From positions 142,907-206,906 of the forward strand of contig NZ_JACZCS010000023.1 of assembly GCF_014904745.1 (NCBI RefSeq): 64,000 nucleotides of DNA. The letters are read 5' to 3'. Below, one piece after another: positions 26,701 through 34,451 of the stretch (positions are counted from its first letter, which is position 1; each line of letters starts with the position of its first letter). The stretch comes from Oricola nitratireducens. GTDB lineage: Bacteria > Pseudomonadota > Alphaproteobacteria > Rhizobiales > Rhizobiaceae. A model generated the notes under the pieces. That model was given only the letters and a program-made list of their open reading frames with translations, searched no databases and had not been told where the DNA came from. The translations under genes were made by a program, and so were the position numbers.

Positions 26701-27504
26701 TCGCTGAGCGGATCGGGGGTGCTTTCGACCGGGCCGCTGACGGTGACGGGTCTCAACGCCGAGGGCTTCGCGCCGATGATCGCGCGCGCCGACGCGATCG
26801 GATACGAAATCAAGGCCGAGCAGATGAAGGCGCTTGCCGACGACGCGTTCCTGGCGGGGACGTCGGTGCTGCCGGCCGCCGACTATCCGGTGTCGGTGGC
26901 AAACGGCACGGTGCGGATCGCCAACGCGACGGCACGGACCGGTGCGATGTCGCTGAGCGCCGATGCGGGCGTGAACCTTTTGACGGGAGCGATTTCGGGC
27001 AAGGCGCGTGTCGACTTCGATCCGGGCGAGGAGGCCATTGCCGGTCCGCAGCCGGAACTGGCGCTGGCGTTCGCGTCGAACGCGGAAGGCGGTTTCGACG
27101 TCACGCGCAATTACGAGGCGGTGACGGGCTACCTGACGCAGCGCGCGCTGGAGAAGGAACAGGCGCGCGTCGAGGCGCTGCAGGCGCGGCTGCTCGAAAG
27201 GCAGCGGCTCCGCCGCGAGGTGCAGCTGTTCAAATACCGCAAGCGCATGCGGCTACAGTCGATGGAAGAGGCGCGGCTGCGCTCGCTCGAGGACGAGCGC
27301 ACGGCGGCGCGCGCGGCGGCGGCGGAAGAGGCGGCACGGCGTCTTTCCGAAGGTGGCGACGGACGCCCCGCGAACGGCGCGGCCACCGGTGGAACCGGAA
27401 CGGCCGACCAGGATCTGACGATCCCGGGGATCATCGACATGGAACGGCTGAACGACGCCTTGAACCAGGGCATCATCCGGCGCGATCTGCAGCCGGTTCA
27501 GTGA
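23743..27504 (+). CDS. AsmA-family outer-membrane biogenesis/lipid-transfer protein
   Basis: ~1253 aa. One N-terminal membrane anchor (LARLFVILGGLVALALITALVAPYF) followed by the AsmA signature INWSEYRSAFEREATRILGEKVTVTGDATARLLPFPSVTF, a long beta-rich periplasmic region, and an AsmA C-terminal region (~residues 900-1150). It ends in a highly charged coiled coil (ALEKEQARVEALQARLLERQ...) and a Gly-rich tail. AsmA-like proteins bridge the envelope for lipid traffic. The start is odd: the GTG at 23758 has no ribosome site, whereas a CTG at 23743 lies 7 bases after GGAG and gives LARLFVILGG, like MARLFV openings of relatives; CTG was chosen with reservation. Confidence 0.85.
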   Translation: MARLFVILGGLVALALITALVAPYFINWSEYRSAFEREATRILGEKVTVTGDATARLLPFPSVTFEHVLVGDPDHPLVVADRFSMDAELAPFLSGEVLIFDMRLVNPTITLDLDERGLPDWPLPENSPVSPAQVTLENARVINAKMVLHDRVAGRDWRLDGFNASVSAESLFGPYRIAGSTRLNDTPLDFRVNTGGLSKDGFSLRTALQLPSAGIELSTEGRVAEPKTADASPYNGTFTVRPLKPAADSRYVVEGKFAASPRAVDVAEYRAEFGSQDDPYVVTGTAGVTGGAEPRYRVDVKGTQVTLPEDKAATGLPPAAGGGILSVSDRLALVQSTLSTLPFPPIPGSINVDLPAIVAGDTSIREIKLAASPDESGGAASRRRWKVSRFTAQLPGRTTVEADGVLQLPLAKGSEAERQAGFSGNLLVASRQPSGLATWLTGTADEPIRKLANAGFAARVDITPVRQQVDDLEVILGPARLRGSLVRVSDPARRSTLDVKLSGEALDFDALEALSAVFVGKDGAARFADHDLDIALDLKEPDIRGVKLGTLEASIRSRDTKTEIDRLSVTGLYGASVSATASLARKKDGMHADVDATVVAGDGAQLIEGLSQRFPGAGPLAKLAGIAAGDSAAFSDTRLDVVGSVVFEKTLSGEASLSVSGETGGTKLSITSTANGSVEKPEEAKVILNASLDNPVAEQMFAQAGLSSIPAESAGAMRVEANVNGSLFSGMRTNIKITGEDMITHLDGVTTTDILSTGFTGQLQVESGDIEPWLLSLGYGLPGMGLGTTTDISASASWRSGKAVLRQIDAVLNGNRVTGDLTVDATGEVPTVRGDLAFEYLDAGELYSVISGDPSAAIFDIDTGGLLQQEFGPPILAGNDVEVGVKAGEVSLPAGNESLRDLTGTLVYRDGGMALRGIEATFGGGTISGLAGAQNNDGLMILNVQIAAKGVSVDALVPPVAPVIAGATDLALQLTGSGRSNAALLSSLSGSGVLSTGPLTVTGLNAEGFAPMIARADAIGYEIKAEQMKALADDAFLAGTSVLPAADYPVSVANGTVRIANATARTGAMSLSADAGVNLLTGAISGKARVDFDPGEEAIAGPQPELALAFASNAEGGFDVTRNYEAVTGYLTQRALEKEQARVEALQARLLERQRLRREVQLFKYRKRMRLQSMEEARLRSLEDERTAARAAAAEEAARRLSEGGDGRPANGAATGGTGTADQDLTIPGIIDMERLNDALNQGIIRRDLQPVQ

Positions 27505-27728
27505 GTGGCGCCTGGGCGGCCGGCAAGCGCCTCGTTCAGCACGAAGACACGCAAGGCCGAAGAGAGGTTGGAGTCGCGCGGCTTGGTCTCGTCGATCTCG
27601 GCGATCAGCGCGGCCAGCGACCGGCCGGACCGCGCGGCGCTCTGCCTGAGCAGCGTCAGGAATTCGTCCTCGATGGAAAAGGAGGTGCGGTGGCCGGAAA
27701 TCGTGACCGAGTGCTTGCGGACGGCCAT
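27498..27728 (-). CDS. Ribbon-helix-helix domain protein
   Basis: 76 aa. The whole protein is one RHH_4-type domain: a beta strand RKHSVTISGHRTSFSIEDEF followed by LTLLRQSAARSGRSLAALIAEID and SNLSSALRVFVLNEA. This family is widespread in alphaproteobacteria as small DNA-binding or regulatory proteins of unknown target. It lies 15 bp downstream of sspB on the same strand, so co-transcription is likely, and its last 7 bases overlap the 3' end of the convergent AsmA gene. Confidence 0.85.
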   Translation of the reverse strand: MAVRKHSVTISGHRTSFSIEDEFLTLLRQSAARSGRSLAALIAEIDETKPRDSNLSSALRVFVLNEALAGRPGATH

Positions 27729-27743
27729 CAGGCGGTCCTGGCC

Positions 27744-28292
27744 CTACTTGTTCTTCCTGAAGGAATCGAGCGAGACGACATCGGCGCCGCCGTTCGGCGT
27801 CTCGTCCCCGTCTTCGTCCTCTTCCTTTTCCGCCTTGGCCTTCTTGCGCGCCGGGGCGGGGATCTTGGCAGGCTCGGCGTCCGGGACCTCGTCCGCGCCG
27901 GCGGCGGCTTCGGGCACGGCACTCAGCGTGTCGGAATTCTCGACGTCGAATTCGAGCTCGAAATTGACTGAGGGATCGTAGAAACCGCGGATCGCGGAAT
28001 AGGGCACATGCAGCTTCTCGGGAACGTCGGAGAAGGACAGGCCGACATCGAAGGCGGTCTCGGTGACGTCGAGGTCCCAGAACTGGTGCTGCAGCACGAT
28101 CGTCATCTGCTCGGGATACTGCTCGCGCATCCGGTTGGAGACCTTCACGCCGGGCGCATTGGTGACGAATGTGATGAAGAAATGGTGGTTGCCGGGCAGG
28201 CCCGTCTTGGCGACTTCCGTCAAAACCTTGCGAATCACGCCACGCAGAGCATTCTGCACGAGAATGTCATAGCGGATCATGTCTTCGGTCAT
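27744..28292 (-). CDS. sspB: SspB-family ClpXP adaptor
   Basis: 182 aa. Alphaproteobacterial SspB tethers ssrA-tagged proteins to ClpXP. The substrate-binding domain covers residues ~1-125 (MTEDMIRYDILVQNALRGVIRKVLTEVA ... HHFFITFVTNAPGVKVSNRMREQYPEQMTIVLQHQFWDLDV), then an acidic disordered linker with EEDEDGDE, and a short ClpX-binding tail VVSLDSFRKNK. ATG at 28292 chosen (GGGAAACCG) over 28334. The tmRNA gene, which makes the tags, is immediately upstream on the same strand, a functional neighbour pairing. Confidence 0.93.
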   Translation of the reverse strand: MTEDMIRYDILVQNALRGVIRKVLTEVAKTGLPGNHHFFITFVTNAPGVKVSNRMREQYPEQMTIVLQHQFWDLDVTETAFDVGLSFSDVPEKLHVPYSAIRGFYDPSVNFELEFDVENSDTLSAVPEAAAGADEVPDAEPAKIPAPARKKAKAEKEEDEDGDETPNGGADVVSLDSFRKNK

Positions 28293-28424
28293 CGGTTTCC
28301 CAGCCCTTCGGGAGATTGCGTCTTTCCGCTCCATGATGTGCTTTTTTCGCGGCGGCAGGTCAAGGGGCTTGGCGCGTCGTTGTGCCCGACGGACAAGGCT
28401 AATTGATGGCTGTGGAGGGAAAGT

Positions 28425-28759
28425 GGAGGCTTCTGTTGCCAGGTGCCTCCGAACCCCGCCTAGAAGTGCAACCCTCTAGGACTTAATTTGAAGCTGTCGA
28501 ACCGCCATTAGGCAGCGAGACGTGCCTCTGCATAGTTGTCGTTTGCAACTACTAGATTGACCCGATAACGGTGGTATCATACCGGACAAAAGAACGATCT
28601 TTACACCCTCGTCGATCCTGTTTCGCCCCCATCACAAGCGGTTCGTAAGGTTCCTCTTTGGACCAGGAACCGTTTGTGGTGGAGGCGCCGGGTACCGCCC
28701 CCGGGTCCGAATGGTTTATTGCATCGCCAGTTTATTGTCATAGCCGGTTGCCCGACAAT
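28425..28759 (-). ncRNA. ssrA: Circularly permuted (two-piece) tmRNA, tag ANDNYAEARLAA
   Basis: Read on the minus strand, the acceptor piece comes first and ends with CGCCTCCACCA (28677-28687), including an encoded CCA and a T-arm around GGGGGCGGTACCC. After a ~46-base intervening loop the coding piece starts with GGGGGCGAAACAGGATCGAC (5' end near 28630). The tag frame is at 28508-28546: GCA resume codon, ANDNYAEARLAA, TAA. A closing hairpin GGAGGC/GCCTCC ends at 28425. A CTATAT -10 box at 28765-28770 puts the start near 28759. Piece order, CCA and tag are the alphaproteobacterial type; ends are approximate. It rescues stalled ribosomes and tags products for ClpXP. Confidence 0.93.
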
Positions 28760-28905
28760 TCCAGATATAGGTGGTTTCATCTTGGATTACAAAGGGTCGG
28801 CTTGACTTTGCGGTGCCCGTCCTGAAGATTTTCGACAAGAACCGGGGCGCTGTTTCCGGCGAAGATGTTTTCACTGAAAATCGTTTGCACGGGAAGGAAA
28901 CAGGA

Positions 28906-29217
28906 ATGAGCGAATATCTCGAGGACGTGCAGCGTTACGACGCGAACGCCGACGAGGCGGCCGTTAAAAAGATCGTCAGCCATCTCGGCATCGCCCTGCG
29001 CAGCCGCGATTCCTCGCTGGTGTCATGCTCGGATCCGAGCGAACTGGCGCGGGTGCGCGAAAAATGGTGCGAGAAGAAGCTCGGCAGCACGAATGACGCG
29101 GCCTCCGACGAGGTGATCGCGAAGGTTTGCGCGGAAATGAGCGGCGATCGGAATAAAAACCGCGTCACCTTCTACTATCTCGTCGCAAAGCACATGGGCA
29201 AACTCGGCGATCTCTGA
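28906..29217 (+). CDS. DUF2853 family protein
   Basis: 103 aa from the ATG at 28906, with AAGGAAACAGGA before it; the frame upstream to 28771 overlaps the tmRNA promoter and is rejected. Sequence SEYLEDVQRYDANADEAAVKKIVSHLGIALRSRDSSLVSCSDPSELARVREKWCEKKLG ... KNRVTFYYLVAKHMGKLGDL matches the DUF2853 pattern of small soluble helical proteins. Function is unknown. It is divergent from ssrA and followed by a strong intrinsic terminator at 29238, so it is a monocistronic unit. Confidence 0.88.
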   Translation: MSEYLEDVQRYDANADEAAVKKIVSHLGIALRSRDSSLVSCSDPSELARVREKWCEKKLGSTNDAASDEVIAKVCAEMSGDRNKNRVTFYYLVAKHMGKLGDL

Positions 29218-29237
29218 TCGCCCGCAATGACGGACAG

Positions 29238-29268
29238 AGCCTTCGCCGCGACGCGGCGAGGGCTTTTT
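29238..29268 (+). terminator. Intrinsic terminator after the DUF2853 gene
   Basis: Arms 29238-29249 and 29253-29264 form a 12-bp stem (one G-T wobble) with a 3-base loop, followed by TTTTT. It separates the DUF2853 unit from thyA. Confidence 0.85.
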
Positions 29269-29329
29269 CCTTGTGAGTGGCGGATTCTTCCGCGTGGACG
29301 AAACCGCCGGAATCGTGTCTCCTGACCGC

Positions 29330-30124
29330 ATGAAGCAGTATCTCGATTTCATGCGCCACGTGATGGAGACCGGCAGCGACCGCGGCGACCGGACGGGAAC
29401 CGGCACGCGCTCGGTGTTCGGCTACCAGATGCGCTTCGATCTGTCCGAGGGTTTTCCGCTCCTGACGACGAAGAAACTGCACCTGCGCTCGATCATCTAC
29501 GAGTTGCTGTGGTTCCTGCGCGGCGACACAAACATCGCATGGCTGAAGGAAAACGGCGTGTCGATCTGGGACGAGTGGGCCGACGAGAATGGCGATCTCG
29601 GCCCGGTCTACGGCTACCAGTGGCGGTCATGGCCGAAGCCGGACGGCGGGCATGTCGACCAGATCGCCAAGCTGGTCGAGGGGATCAGGACCAATCCCTA
29701 TTCGCGCCGCCACATCGTCTCGGCGTGGAACCCGGCGCTGGTCGACGAGATGGCGCTGCCGCCGTGCCACTGCCTGTTCCAGTTCTACGTCTCCGACGGG
29801 AAACTGTCGTGCCAGCTCTACCAGCGCTCGGCCGACATCTTCCTCGGCGTGCCGTTCAACATCGCCTCCTATGCGCTGTTGACGCACATGGTGGCCGAGG
29901 TCTGCGGGCTGTTGCCGGGCGACTTCGTGCACACGTTTGGCGACGCGCATCTCTATTCGAACCATTTCGAGCAGGCGAAAACGCAATTGTCTCGCGATCC
30001 GCGGCCGCTGCCGTTCCTGAAGATCGGCCGCAAGGCGAGCGATCTGACCGATTTCCGGTTCGAGGATTTCGAGATCGTCGGCTACGAGCCGCATCCGCAT
30101 ATCAAGGCGCCGGTGGCGGTATGA
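29330..30124 (+). CDS. thyA: Thymidylate synthase
   Basis: 264 aa, the exact length of E. coli ThyA, when started at the ATG at 29330 ([15 protein letters not shown]). Converts dUMP to dTMP using methylene-tetrahydrofolate. Visible signatures: [20 protein letters not shown] (folate/phosphate loop), [13 protein letters not shown], the catalytic Cys in [40 protein letters not shown], and HLYSNHFEQ. The product dihydrofolate is recycled by FolA, encoded two genes downstream in the same coupled operon. Confidence 0.98.
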   Translation: MKQYLDFMRHVMETGSDRGDRTGTGTRSVFGYQMRFDLSEGFPLLTTKKLHLRSIIYELLWFLRGDTNIAWLKENGVSIWDEWADENGDLGPVYGYQWRSWPKPDGGHVDQIAKLVEGIRTNPYSRRHIVSAWNPALVDEMALPPCHCLFQFYVSDGKLSCQLYQRSADIFLGVPFNIASYALLTHMVAEVCGLLPGDFVHTFGDAHLYSNHFEQAKTQLSRDPRPLPFLKIGRKASDLTDFRFEDFEIVGYEPHPHIKAPVAV

Positions 30125-31122
30125 GCCGGGGTTTGCGCGCGACGGCGGCCCTTGCGCTGGCCCTGCTTGCCGAGTCTCCGGCTCTCGCCAACGACACGTC
30201 GGCGGAACTTGGCGCGGGCGGCCTCGTCTATGCGCGCAGCGACGTCGTTTCGATCGCCAGCGAGACGCTGTTCCTGTCGATGGACAAGGTCAGTGTCGAC
30301 TATGTCTTCCAAAACCATGCGGACCACGATGTCGAAACGGTCGTCGCCTTTCCGATGCCCGATATCGAGCTCGGTCCGGACGCCAATATCGCGATCCCGC
30401 AGATGGACGACAATTTCCTCGGATTTTCGGTCGTCGCCGACGGCCAGGCGATCCGGCCGCAGTTGCAGCAGCGGGCTTACGCCGCCGGCGTCGACGTGAC
30501 CGACGTGCTGGAGGCGGCCGGCCTGCCGGTCTCGCCGCTCGCCTATTACAATGGCGACATGAAGCTCGCCGAGCTGCCACAGGAGACGCTTGCCGACATG
30601 GTTTCGCGCGGCATCTTCATGGCGGATACCGACGCGGCGAGCGGGCGCTATGTCGACCCGATCGAGCCGGCCTGGACGCTGAAATCGGCATACTGGTGGC
30701 GGATGACGTTTCCGGCAAACGCCGATCTCGCGGTTCACCATGACTACACGCCGTCGGTCGGCGGCACGGTCGGCGTCTATTTCATGGACAATGCCGAGAC
30801 CGCGGCGGACTACGCGCATCGCTACTGCACGGATGCGTCCTTCGTGAGGGGCATCGAAAAGCGCCAGAAGGCGGCTGTGGCGAAGGGCGGCTACGGCTAC
30901 CAGGAGCGGTGGCTGTCCTATGTGCTGACGACGGGCGGCAACTGGGCCGGGTCGATCGGCCATTTCAGGCTGATCATCGACAAGGGCTCGACCGACAATC
31001 TCGTCTCGTTCTGCGGCGACGGGGTGAAAAAGACCGGGCCGACGCGGTTCGAGATGGAGAAGACGGATTTCTGGCCGACACGCGATCTCGACATCCTGTT
31101 CGCGGTGTCGGTGGACCAGTGA
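30121..31122 (+). CDS. DUF4424 family secreted protein
   Basis: 333 aa with a Sec signal peptide ([21 protein letters not shown]). Family pattern: [53 protein letters not shown] near the N-terminus and ... [32 protein letters not shown] ... DLDILF at the end, typical of DUF4424. Predicted beta-rich periplasmic protein, function unknown. It overlaps thyA by 4 bases (ATGA) and folA by 4 bases (GTGA), so all three are translationally coupled; a periplasmic protein between two folate enzymes is unexpected. Confidence 0.9.
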   Translation: MSRGLRATAALALALLAESPALANDTSAELGAGGLVYARSDVVSIASETLFLSMDKVSVDYVFQNHADHDVETVVAFPMPDIELGPDANIAIPQMDDNFLGFSVVADGQAIRPQLQQRAYAAGVDVTDVLEAAGLPVSPLAYYNGDMKLAELPQETLADMVSRGIFMADTDAASGRYVDPIEPAWTLKSAYWWRMTFPANADLAVHHDYTPSVGGTVGVYFMDNAETAADYAHRYCTDASFVRGIEKRQKAAVAKGGYGYQERWLSYVLTTGGNWAGSIGHFRLIIDKGSTDNLVSFCGDGVKKTGPTRFEMEKTDFWPTRDLDILFAVSVDQ

Positions 31123-31673
31123 GCACGCTTCATCCCATCGTTTCGCTGATCGTCGCAGTCTCGCAGAACGGGACGATCGGACGTAACGGGGACATGCCGT
31201 GGCGGCTGTCGTCCGACCTGAAGCGCTTCAAGGCGCTGACGATGGGCAGCCCCGTCATCATGGGGCGCAAGACCTTCGAGAGCATCGGCAAGCCGCTGCC
31301 GGGCCGGCTCAACATCGTCGTGACGCGCAATTACGACTGGTCGGCCGACGGCGTCATGCGGGTCGGCTCGCTCGACTCGGCGATCGAACTGGCCACCGCC
31401 TGGCTGGAAAGCGCCGAGCCGGACCCGGAGCATCCCGACGAACCGCTCGCCGACGAGATCTTCATCATCGGCGGCGGCGAGATTTACGCCCAGGCGGTCG
31501 GCATCGCCGACATGCTCTATGTCACGCATGTGCTGGCCGAAGTCGACGGCGACACCGGATTTCCGGAGATCGATCCAGCCGTGTGGGAGCGGATCGAGGC
31601 GGAGGACGTTCCCGCCGGCGAAAAGGACAGCCACCCGACGCGGTTCACTGTCTATGAGCGGCGCGCGGCATAG
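31119..31673 (+). CDS. folA: Dihydrofolate reductase
   Basis: 184 aa with a GTG start inside the DUF4424 stop codon. Reduces dihydrofolate with NADPH. Core motifs: IVAVSQNGTIGRNGDMPWRLSSDLKRFKALTMGSPVIMGRKTFESIGKPLPGRLNIVVTRN (active-site Asp in the DMPW segment), and IFIIGGGEIYAQAVGIADMLYVTHV. Slightly longer than E. coli FolA (159 aa) because of an insert LESAEPDPEHPDEPLADE. Same operon as thyA. Confidence 0.97.
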   Translation: MSTLHPIVSLIVAVSQNGTIGRNGDMPWRLSSDLKRFKALTMGSPVIMGRKTFESIGKPLPGRLNIVVTRNYDWSADGVMRVGSLDSAIELATAWLESAEPDPEHPDEPLADEIFIIGGGEIYAQAVGIADMLYVTHVLAEVDGDTGFPEIDPAVWERIEAEDVPAGEKDSHPTRFTVYERRAA

Positions 31674-31711
31674 GCCGGCGCAGGGCGCGAAAGCACCGGT
31701 ATAAGTTTTTT

Positions 31712-31747
31712 GTCGGAGTCTTTCATTTTGAGACTCGGACCTTTTCT
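31712..31747 (+). terminator. Probable intrinsic terminator after folA
   Basis: GTCGGAGTCT (31712-31721) faces AGACTCGGAC (31731-31740) with one internal mismatch and a 9-base loop, followed by CTTTTCTT. Closes the thyA-DUF4424-folA unit. Confidence 0.55.
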
Positions 31748-31868
31748 TCCCCAAATTATGAACTATTGATGCATCTTCAGACGGGCAATGCGCGGCAACA
31801 GCCCAAAGCCGACCGGTTTCCCGGACCCGGGAGCGGCCGTCGGCATCCGGAGGAAAAGGAGACAGCCC

Positions 31869-33115
<1,247 letters not shown>

Positions 33116-33190
33116 GGCCTGTTGCCGGGCCGACCGGGCGGTCGGAGGCGGCAATCACGGCCAGGATCAGCGCCTCAGGGGCGTCAGGTG

Positions 33191-33222
33191 GTGCGGCGGA
33201 TGTGAAATCCGCCGCACTTTTT
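33191..33222 (+). terminator. Intrinsic terminator of ligAB
   Basis: Perfect 11-bp stem (33191-33201 with 33207-33217), 5-base loop and TTTTT. It lies just before the stop codon of the convergent gene at 33227, which it insulates. Confidence 0.9.
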
Positions 33223-33226
33223 CAGG

Positions 33227-33691
33227 CTACAAAGATTCGAGCGGCAGTCCCTTTGCCATGGCCGCCGCCTGCGCATCCGCAGGGAGCGGAGGCCTCCAGC
33301 TCGTCGCGGGATCGCGGCCCACGCTTTCATCGATGAAAGCATTGTCGAACGTGATGTTCACGTTTTGCCACACGTCCTTGTATTCTTCCGGAAGGAATTT
33401 CTTCACAACGAACAAGGTCGGCCGCCGATCGCCGAAGGCGGATCGCTGAATCAGCATCCCTTCCGGCCGGTGTATCCCGCGCTCGGCCAGCGCTTCGTCG
33501 TTCAACAGGACGTCGAAGACGAATTGCGGGCGATCATTCGGGTGCAGTGACGACATTTCTTCCATCAAGCGACGGAATTCGGGCGTGGTCACGAAACCGA
33601 TGATGTCATCGTAGTTGGAACGCATGACGCGCGCGAGTTCGGCCTGCTCATATGCAAGGCCATCATATCCCGAATAGGGTAATTTCGGCAT
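33227..33691 (-). CDS. Unknown protein B of a two-gene operon, paralogue of the precursor-like protein A
   Basis: 154 aa from the ATG at 33691 (AAGGGAGAGAAAG before it). No known family. Its centre (DIIGFVTTPEFRRLMEEM ... FVFDVLLNDEALAERGIHRPEGMLIQRSAFGD) lines up with protein A (33775-34200) at I-x3-T-[ST]-PEF-x2-RM, a later hydrophobic-Leu-x4-L-x3-G-x2-x-P block and an R-x-F-x-D segment. Instead of A's Gly/Cys tail it has a ~60-residue extension with FVVKKFLPEEYKDVWQNVNITFDN and a Pro/Ala-rich end. No signal or membrane segment. The L-x3-GI-x-x-PEG block is reminiscent of nitrile-hydratase-like leader peptides. Confidence 0.7.
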   Translation of the reverse strand: MPKLPYSGYDGLAYEQAELARVMRSNYDDIIGFVTTPEFRRLMEEMSSLHPNDRPQFVFDVLLNDEALAERGIHRPEGMLIQRSAFGDRRPTLFVVKKFLPEEYKDVWQNVNITFDNAFIDESVGRDPATSWRPPLPADAQAAAMAKGLPLESL

Positions 33692-33774
33692 CTTTCTCTC
33701 CCTTGAAAGAGACGCTTGGCGGCGGGGCAGTGACATGCACCGCCGTCGTTGCACGTTTCGAAAAGCAGGACTTT

Positions 33775-34200
33775 CTAGGTCGAAAATCCACCGCAACCGC
33801 AGACCGTGGCGGCGCCGCCGCCGGCACAGGCGCCCCAGCCGAGGGGGTCGATTGGAGAGATGCCGTCGAGTTTGGGCGTGACCTCGAATCGAAGCCCGTT
33901 CACTCTGTCCTCGAAAACGCGGCTGGTGAGCCGGAAGTCATCGGGAATATCGGCGCCTGCCTTGCGCAAGCCATCGAGCGTCAGCATCTTGCCAACTTCC
34001 TCCAGGCCGTCGCCATTTGCCGCCTTTTCGCGGACGACGCGCATGCGTTCGATGAATTCCGGGGAGGTGATGGTTTCGATCACGCTGCCGGTTATCTTGA
34101 CCAGACGCTCGCGATCAAGCTGGTGCTTGACCTCTGCGCGCTCCGCGTCAAGTTTGGCCATTTTTGTTTCGAGGTTCGCTTGCTGTTTGACTTCAGCCAT
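33775..34200 (-). CDS. Unknown protein A: candidate ribosomal-peptide (RiPP-like) precursor with Gly/Cys-rich C-terminus
   Basis: 141 aa, ATG at 34200 with GGGAGAAGCGAC upstream. Residues 1-35 are a charged helix (MAEVKQQANLETKMAKLDAE...), ~36-108 a leader-like domain (ITSPEFIERMRVV ... EEVGKMLTLDGLRKAGADIPDDFRLTSRVFED). The tail from ~118 (DPLGWGACAGGGAATVCGC, then GGFST) is short, Gly-rich and has three Cys. Leader-like domain plus a small Gly/Cys/Thr core is the layout of RiPP precursors, but no maturase, protease or exporter is adjacent. Alternatively the tail may bind metal. First gene of a two-gene operon with paralogue B 83 bp downstream. Confidence 0.7.
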   Translation of the reverse strand: MAEVKQQANLETKMAKLDAERAEVKHQLDRERLVKITGSVIETITSPEFIERMRVVREKAANGDGLEEVGKMLTLDGLRKAGADIPDDFRLTSRVFEDRVNGLRFEVTPKLDGISPIDPLGWGACAGGGAATVCGCGGFST

Positions 34201-34451
34201 GTCGCTTCTCCCATCGCCAAGTATCAGTTTGGGCGCCCCTCCAGCGTTGTCGATACCTAACGTAACGTAATGTAGCGCATTTTAAATTAAGAATACAGCA
34301 CTTTAATATGATATGTATTTAATATTTTAGCGATTTTTGTAATCCTATATAAATATATCTTACCTTTATGTTGCCGTTCGGATTTTCGTAAAACTTTACG
34401 AATATTGGCTTCTCCGGCGGATGCCTTCTCGGACCGTGTGGTCGTTCTTTC
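34201..34451. other. AT-rich intergenic stretch upstream of the precursor-like operon
   Basis: About 34260-34400 is strongly AT-rich (runs such as TTTAATATTTTAG and CTATATAAATATATC) in a window that is otherwise ~64% GC. No gene is supported. It should hold the promoter of the 33227-34200 operon, since the only other neighbour (TRAP permease gene) ends here. Confidence 0.7.
34385..34402. promoter_or_regulatory. Perfect inverted repeat, possible operator
   Basis: TTCGTAAA (34385-34392) and TTTACGAA (34395-34402) form an 8-bp perfect inverted repeat with a 2-bp spacer, typical size for a dimeric repressor site. It lies ~185 bp upstream of the protein A start and 50 bp after the TRAP permease stop. 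Function not shown. Confidence 0.4.

Noticed and set aside
28771..28905. N-terminal extension of the DUF2853 frame
   Set aside because: It overlaps the tmRNA promoter region and lacks a ribosome site; the ATG at 28906 has one and gives the family N-terminus.
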